Part shown: positions 13,824-17,799 of the stretch, piece by piece
How positions within the stretch are numbered: the stretch's first letter is position 1
Layout: every line of letters begins with the position of its first letter
Source: Propionivibrio sp.
GTDB lineage: Bacteria > Pseudomonadota > Gammaproteobacteria > Burkholderiales > Rhodocyclaceae
DNA length: 17,799 nucleotides
Direction of reading: 5' to 3'
Assembly (NCBI GenBank): GCA_003249625.1
Contig: QKII01000438.1
Coordinates: forward strand, 1 to 17,799
Position numbers and translations under genes: made by a program
Notes under the pieces: generated by a model
Seen by the model: the letters and a program-made list of their open reading frames with translations, nothing else
Databases searched by the model: none
Told to the model about the DNA's origin: nothing

Positions 13824-15765
13824 TCAGCGGCACTCCGGCGGCCCACGGTTCTGGCGTTGACATGATCTCGTGCACGCTTCCAGCCACTTCTTCGGCGTAC
13901 TTCGTTGGCACGATGATGCCGACTTCGTCGTGGGTCGACGTCACGATGCGCATGAACGGAAAGCGATCGACCATCTTCAGCATCTGCTGGCCGAGCAACA
14001 CTCGCGCAAGCGCCTGAATGATGTTCTCGGTGATGATGCCGCCGTACAGCTTGACCAGCCCGCGTCGGCTGACGTAGCACATGTTCCCTTCTTCGTCGAC
14101 ACGGAAGTCTGGATAGAAGATGTATGTGCCATTCGGAAGGTGGATGTACGCGCCGCGCTTCGAGCCCTCGAATACGATGCAGCCATCTTCGACGACACGC
14201 TTGCCGACGAAGGCGACACGAGCATTGCTCTCGTTGTCGTACCACTTGTTGACGATCGCCCAGTTGGTCTGGCGCCAGTTCCGCAGGTGGCCTTCGGTCT
14301 CGTGCATCTCCTGATACACAGGCGGACCGAATGCACCGACACGGAACATGTAGTTGATCTTGCGCGCTCCGGCCTGATAGCCAGCCGCCAGCTCGAACAC
14401 CTTACCGACGAAGCGCTCGTCCTTGTCCTTGTCCTTGTCGATCGGGCGGTTGTAGATGCCCCCGGCCGCGTAGCAGTACACGTCCGGGCCTTCCTTGCGA
14501 TCATAGCGAGCGAAGACTTCTAGCTTGTCGAATTGGCCTGCCTTCCACGCATTCATCCGCGCTTCGATCTGCGAAGCATCCGCGATGATCATGCGGGTGC
14601 CCTTTGGCGCCAGCAGAGACTTGCGGATCTCCACACCCGGGCCACGGCGCGGCGGGTTTTGCCAGTTCACACCATCCCCACCTGACCAGCGGCTGGTACG
14701 CGCACCGAAGTACGTCAGGTAGACCGGCGTGGGGTAGCCAACACGGTTGAGCAGCTTCTCCGAACGGGTCTGCGTGATGTTCGAAGTCGACATGAGCCGC
14801 GCTTCGACAAGATCGCGTACGAGCTCGTTCGGATGCTCCAGCAGAGCTTTGAACTCCAGATCCTGCTGGCTGAATGAGTACGTCTCCAGCTTGGTGCGCG
14901 CGGAGATCTTCGTTGGCGGCTCGACACCTGCGCTCTCTAGATGGGTCGCAAACTTCGGCTGCGAACGCATCTCCTTCATCAGCAGCTCGGAGAACGACGC
15001 ACGTGGCTTGGCGTACGTCTTGCCTTTCGCTTCGTACGCGAGGTACTTCGCTTCCTGCGCCTCGAGCGTGGCGACGATAGACTCCTGCACCGAGGGATGC
15101 TGACCAACGCGTTCGAGGATACCGAGCTTACGCTCCAGCTCGTTCTCATATAGCGCGCGCAGACGGTGGCCATCGAGCAGCATGACCGGCTCGCAGTACA
15201 TGCGCAGCGTGATGTCGATCAGACGCATCTCGTCTTCTGGAACGAGACTGACCAGATCATTGAATACCGCGATGGTCTCTTCTACGTCGCCGAGATTGTA
15301 CGTGCGAAGGCGGCCAATCTGTTCTGGCGACAACAGAGCAAGGCGAATGCCCTTGACGTCATCAAGCGCCTCCTTCTGCACCTTGCCTCGGTGCCCCAGT
15401 TGTTTCGCCAGACTGTCGAGGTTGAGCGGAACGTCAACGCCGAGCAGGCAGCGCGCCATGCAAAGAGTATCCAGCCAGAAGCATGGATATGCACCAAAGT
15501 GGTGCGTAGTGATGAGGCCATCGAAATGAGTGTGGTGCCCCAGAAAGGCTGTAGTCCGCCAGTCCACGGTGCGCAGGAATTGCGCGATTTCTTCTTTCCC
15601 GACGAGCACGCGCCCTTCCTTTTCGTCCAGATACTGGGCGGCCAAGGAAGTGACTTCGAACTCCGGGTGGCGGATGTAGTCCGTGGTGTCGAGCTTCTTG
15701 AGAGTCAGCTCGTCATCGTAGTACGTCTCGTAGTCAGCACAGAGAATGCGTTTGAACGGCAGCAC
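13783..15765 (-). CDS. Family A DNA polymerase with 3'-5' exonuclease domain
   Basis: Replicative polymerase of the phage, 660 residues. Exonuclease motifs: ExoI D11-Y-E13, ExoII H78-T-H-F-D82 (His where Asn is usual), ExoIII Y156xxxD160. Polymerase motifs: NWQNPPR (the NxQNxPR element), motif A DASQIEAR from D396, motif B R451xxxK455 to Y463 (ERFVGKVFELAAGYQ), motif C HDE 612-614. All catalytic residues are present and no 5'-nuclease domain is attached, as usual for phage enzymes of this size. Start is GTG 15765 with GGGGGA 6 bases upstream. That site lies in a hairpin (see 15768-15796). An in-frame GACAAG repeat gives DKDKDKDE just before motif B. Confidence 0.95.
   Translation of the reverse strand: MLPFKRILCADYETYYDDELTLKKLDTTDYIRHPEFEVTSLAAQYLDEKEGRVLVGKEEIAQFLRTVDWRTTAFLGHHTHFDGLITTHHFGAYPCFWLDTLCMARCLLGVDVPLNLDSLAKQLGHRGKVQKEALDDVKGIRLALLSPEQIGRLRTYNLGDVEETIAVFNDLVSLVPEDEMRLIDITLRMYCEPVMLLDGHRLRALYENELERKLGILERVGQHPSVQESIVATLEAQEAKYLAYEAKGKTYAKPRASFSELLMKEMRSQPKFATHLESAGVEPPTKISARTKLETYSFSQQDLEFKALLEHPNELVRDLVEARLMSTSNITQTRSEKLLNRVGYPTPVYLTYFGARTSRWSGGDGVNWQNPPRRGPGVEIRKSLLAPKGTRMIIADASQIEARMNAWKAGQFDKLEVFARYDRKEGPDVYCYAAGGIYNRPIDKDKDKDERFVGKVFELAAGYQAGARKINYMFRVGAFGPPVYQEMHETEGHLRNWRQTNWAIVNKWYDNESNARVAFVGKRVVEDGCIVFEGSKRGAYIHLPNGTYIFYPDFRVDEEGNMCYVSRRGLVKLYGGIITENIIQALARVLLGQQMLKMVDRFPFMRIVTSTHDEVGIIVPTKYAEEVAGSVHEIMSTPEPWAAGVPLNADVKIATFYDKT
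14419..14439 (-). repeat. Hexanucleotide tandem repeat inside the polymerase gene
   Basis: Three and a half copies of GACAAG (minus strand), in frame, coding for DKDKDKD directly before polymerase motif B. The copies are identical in sequence, so length change by slippage is possible without a frameshift. Confidence 0.85.
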
Positions 15766-15767
15766 GA

Positions 15768-15796
15768 TGGTCCCCCGACCGAGTAGTGGGGGACCA
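15768..15796 (-). promoter_or_regulatory. Hairpin covering the DNA polymerase ribosome binding site
   Basis: A perfect 9-bp inverted repeat, TGGTCCCCC and GGGGGACCA, around an 11-base loop. On the mRNA the 3' arm contains GGGGGA, the ribosome binding site of the polymerase, and the arm ends two bases before the GTG start. The site should be closed unless the hairpin is opened. This design is like the translational operator to which T4 DNA polymerase (gp43) binds on its own mRNA. Binding by this polymerase is inference. Confidence 0.75.
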
Positions 15797-15804
15797 GTGT
15801 AGCA

Positions 15805-16281
15805 CTAGAACGGCGATTGTGGATCAGCGTCGCTCACAGGGAACTGGACGAAATGGGCCGTGGCACCGCTGTAGAACTGCGCGGCTGCGCGAACAGAAGG
15901 TGGCGTCGCAGCCGCTTTCTTCGCCGCTTCGACCTTCTTCTTCCACTCCTCCGCGTCGTCAGTGAAGGTGTCGAACGGGCCGACTGTCCGCTGTGTCAGC
16001 ATGTCGACGGTCGTTGAATACGCCTCGTAGCACAGCACACGCATTCCTGAGTGCCTGTTTCGTCCCAACTGAGGTGCGTACTCGTTGACAGACCGCACGT
16101 GCAGCGATCGTGGCATAGGCTTGCCCTTCTGCGTCCTAGCATGCCTTGCAACGAGCTCGTTGAGGTCGTCGCGAGTCGGCGTACCTCCGAATGGTAGCTC
16201 GGCGAGCATTGGAACCAGCACCGGTGCCGCACTCACGTCACCCATGATGACGAGAAACTTCGCGCGTGGCTTGATAATCAT
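15805..16281 (-). CDS. Unknown protein between exonuclease and polymerase, 158 aa
   Basis: 158 residues: a hydrophobic first strand (KFLVIMGDVSAAPVLVPMLA), then a mixed region with many Arg and His residues (ARHARTQKGKPMPRSLHVRS...RVLCYEAYSTTVDMLTQRTV) and a Lys/Ala-rich helix (EEWKKKVEAAKKAAATPPSV). No known family is recognised. It lies between two replication genes and is translated by ATGA overlap with the exonuclease; it could be a polymerase accessory factor, which is inference from context. The stop is 39 bases before the polymerase start and just before the hairpin. Confidence 0.65.
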   Translation of the reverse strand: MIIKPRAKFLVIMGDVSAAPVLVPMLAELPFGGTPTRDDLNELVARHARTQKGKPMPRSLHVRSVNEYAPQLGRNRHSGMRVLCYEAYSTTVDMLTQRTVGPFDTFTDDAEEWKKKVEAAKKAAATPPSVRAAAQFYSGATAHFVQFPVSDADPQSPF

Positions 16282-16829
16282 GCTATGAGCCCCAGCAGTT
16301 TGTACGCCGCAGTAACGGCCTCGGCCTGCATGACAGCGTCATTCAGGGCGTTGTGCGCGGCGAGGTTGGAAACGTTCTCGAACGGATCGGAGCCCGTATC
16401 GCGCAGCATGGTGCGCAACGTGCGCAGATCCATCACTTCGCGGTAACCCCACAGCGAGTAAGGCGACTCGACGTCGCGGTTCAGCGTTTCGAGCGCCACA
16501 GCGTCGAACGTCGAGCCAAGGAAGTAGACGCGCTTGGGCACATCCGGCAGAAGAAACTTGCCGAAATTGATCATGGCCTGCTCGTCAGGCACTTGACCGC
16601 CGAAGTCGGCGGTCATGGGATCGCCGATTGCCTGTTCCATCCACCAGTGGACGGTGCGGCGCTCGATGTGGCGATGCTCCTGCTTGTCGCCCTTCAGCAC
16701 GGTGTAGAACTTGCGGGTCGGCTTGCCGGTGTTGATATCGAACTCAACGGCACCGATGGACAGGAGATGGGCGTTCGGCCGCAACGATAGCGACTCGACG
16801 TCCACGGAGAAGTATTTCAGTTCCGACAT
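16278..16829 (-). CDS. DnaQ-like 3'-5' exonuclease (Rv2179c-like type)
   Basis: 183 residues with the DEDD pattern: D10-V-E12 (FSVDVESLSL), D109 (GSTFDAVAL), and HNALNDA with H159 and D164. Between them are features of the Rv2179c-like/DUF5051 group: LLSIGAVEFD, TVHWWMEQ, YREVMDLRTL. Such proteins remove nucleotides from 3' ends of RNA or DNA with two metal ions. Here it probably trims nucleic acid during phage replication; RNA versus DNA cannot be told. The polymerase carries its own proofreading domain, so this is a second, separate 3' exonuclease. GGAG lies 7-10 bases before ATG 16829; a terminator sits just ahead of that. Confidence 0.85.
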   Translation of the reverse strand: MSELKYFSVDVESLSLRPNAHLLSIGAVEFDINTGKPTRKFYTVLKGDKQEHRHIERRTVHWWMEQAIGDPMTADFGGQVPDEQAMINFGKFLLPDVPKRVYFLGSTFDAVALETLNRDVESPYSLWGYREVMDLRTLRTMLRDTGSDPFENVSNLAAHNALNDAVMQAEAVTAAYKLLGLIA

Positions 16830-16840
16830 GCTTTTCTCCA

Positions 16841-16872
16841 GAAAAAGACCCCACCCTCCGAAGAGGGTGGGG
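16841..16872 (-). terminator. Leftward intrinsic terminator before the exonuclease gene
   Basis: A 10-bp perfect stem, CCCCACCCTC and GAGGGTGGGG, with a TTCG tetraloop in minus-strand reading, followed by TCTTTTTC. TTCG is an especially stable loop. The ribosome binding site and start of the exonuclease follow at once, so the operon continues through the terminator. Confidence 0.9.
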
Positions 16873-16918
16873 AAGACCAGTAGATGAGATCAACTCATCG
16901 TCGGCGCTGCGGCGACAT

Positions 16919-17440
16919 CTAGGGGTTGAGAAGGAGGAAGACCCCGCCGCGCCCAGCCGCGTACTGGGACGCTACTGGGCAACCGCGGATCGACACCACG
17001 TTGGCGCCGGAGATGCCGATCTCGACCACGCGGTCACCGCTGCGGGCCGCACTGCGGGCCTCGTGGGCCGACGCGTACGACGGCTTGCGGAACTTCGAGC
17101 CGTTGAACAGCGCGTAGCGGATGTAGCTGGCCGAGCTCGCGTTGCCATACGGCATGATGCGACCGTCGCCGTTGACCTTCAGCTCGAACGAGCTCAGGTG
17201 CGTACCGCGGGTGGCAGCGCTGCGCGCGGCGGAAACGCTGGAGTGCAGCGAGGCGCCGAGGCAGAACGGAGCGTTTGAGGCGTTGTACAGGTTCACGCCG
17301 AAGGTGCGCACGGTGTTGCGAGCAGCGTGCTGCTCGAGTGCGACGCTGATCTCGGACACGGTCTTGCCGGCGTAGCTACGCACGGTGTCGCCGTTGGCCA
17401 GAACGAACGCCACTACCTTCTGGGAGTTGCTGGTGCACAT
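16919..17440 (-). CDS. Unknown Ala/Ser-rich protein, 173 aa
   Basis: 173 residues beginning MCTSNSQKVVAFVLANGDTV. The protein is rich in Ala, Ser and Arg and reads as repeated strand-turn-helix units; two segments are similar in design (SVSAARSAATRG at about 68-79 and HEARSAARSGDR at about 125-136), each followed by a beta strand and preceded by an aromatic-rich stretch, so an internal duplication is possible. No family recognised. AAGGA lies ~9 bases before the ATG. It is followed by a 46-base spacer and then a strong terminator, which suggests that it and the genes to its right are transcribed at a higher level than the exonuclease. Confidence 0.62.
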   Translation of the reverse strand: MCTSNSQKVVAFVLANGDTVRSYAGKTVSEISVALEQHAARNTVRTFGVNLYNASNAPFCLGASLHSSVSAARSAATRGTHLSSFELKVNGDGRIMPYGNASSASYIRYALFNGSKFRKPSYASAHEARSAARSGDRVVEIGISGANVVSIRGCPVASQYAAGRGGVFLLLNP

Positions 17441-17499
17441 GATTACTTCTTCCTTTGTAATGCCCTCGAGGGCGGGAGGTTTTTGCTACGGAGCGACAA
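17441..17499 (-). other. Short intergenic spacer with a palindrome
   Basis: 59 bases between two leftward genes. They hold the perfect 12-base palindrome GCCCTCGAGGGC (17462-17473) and, nearer the next gene, AAGGAAGAA as its ribosome binding site. No T tract follows the palindrome, so it is not a terminator; a convincing -35/-10 promoter pair is not visible. Confidence 0.5.
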
Positions 17500-17799
17500 T
17501 CACTTCGCAGCGGTGGAGGCCGACGCGTCGGCCTTGTCAGCCGTATTCTTGGCTGCACTCGGGAGCGTAAGCACGGGCTTGGCATCGACCAGCCAAGCAC
17601 GCACTTGCGCGATGGTGTACAGGACGTCCGTGAGGATGATCCAGTCACGAGCGATGTCCATCTTCGGACCGCCTTCGCGCTTCTGCGCGGCGTCGGTGGC
17701 TTCGTACACGTAACGGCGGTCGTACGACAGCTCGTTCTTGACGCCACGCGGCACGTACGCTTGCATCGACTCGGCCCAGACGAAGACTTCGCCTTCGAT
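17500..17799 (-). CDS. Unknown protein, N-terminus beyond the window
   Basis: The frame is open to the right edge: 11 codons before the first ATG (17766) read IEGEVFVWAES with no stop, no ribosome binding site precedes that ATG, and the sequence is protein-like, so the gene probably starts outside the window. The 99 visible residues include YVPRGVKNELSYDRRYVYEA, then MDIARDWIILTDVLYTIAQV and a helical Ala/Lys/Asp/Ser tail. No family is recognised. Confidence 0.6.
   Translation of the reverse strand: MEGEVFVWAESMQAYVPRGVKNELSYDRRYVYEATDAAQKREGGPKMDIARDWIILTDVLYTIAQVRAWLVDAKPVLTLPSAAKNTADKADASASTAAK

Noticed and set aside
17462..17473. Palindrome GCCCTCGAGGGC as a terminator
   Set aside because: The stem is only four base pairs if looped and no T tract follows on either strand.

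Overview
The window is part of the genome of a tailed, probably lytic phage with podovirus-like gene content. It is GC-rich, almost entirely coding, and uses GTG starts and overlapping genes, which suggests a GC-rich proteobacterial host. I cannot name the phage or host. The evidence for a phage is a giant multidomain virion-type protein, a deoxynucleoside monophosphate kinase, a protein of the N4 gp49/Sf6 gp66 family, a DUF1353 protein, a phage-type family A DNA polymerase with proofreading domain, a DnaQ-like exonuclease, a PD-(D/E)XK nuclease, and many short unknown genes. No integrase, tRNA, CRISPR array or insertion sequence was seen.

Layout: bases 2-7781 are a rightward block. It opens with the end of a very large gene (1945 residues visible, start outside the window) carrying a zinc-metallopeptidase signature. 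Then come dNMP kinase, a 57-residue conserved phage protein, the gp49-like protein, a helical protein and a serine/threonine-rich protein of unknown role. Bases 7878-17799 are a leftward block of about 24 packed genes ending at the same point. The two blocks converge on a 96-base spacer with a bidirectional terminator and a second hairpin that can serve only the leftward transcripts.

The leftward block, in order of transcription from the right edge: two unknown genes; DnaQ-like exonuclease; an unknown gene; DNA polymerase; a run of small genes; a 256-residue four-cysteine protein that may bind DNA; an acidic/lysine-rich protein; several small proteins; a PD-(D/E)XK nuclease; a 41-residue hydrophobic peptide; and a final group of small accessory proteins including DUF1353 and a LuxR-type helix-turn-helix protein. 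This looks like a replication and host-takeover operon. The dNMP kinase lies apart, at the end of the rightward block.

Regulation: ten neighbouring gene pairs in the leftward block share an ATGA stop/start overlap, so the few real gaps stand out. Three gaps hold intrinsic terminators set directly before the next start codon with no room for an ordinary promoter. One gap, before DNA polymerase, holds a 9-bp hairpin that buries the ribosome binding site. One 123-base gap holds a structured non-coding segment ending in a terminator. These are the most interesting parts of the window.
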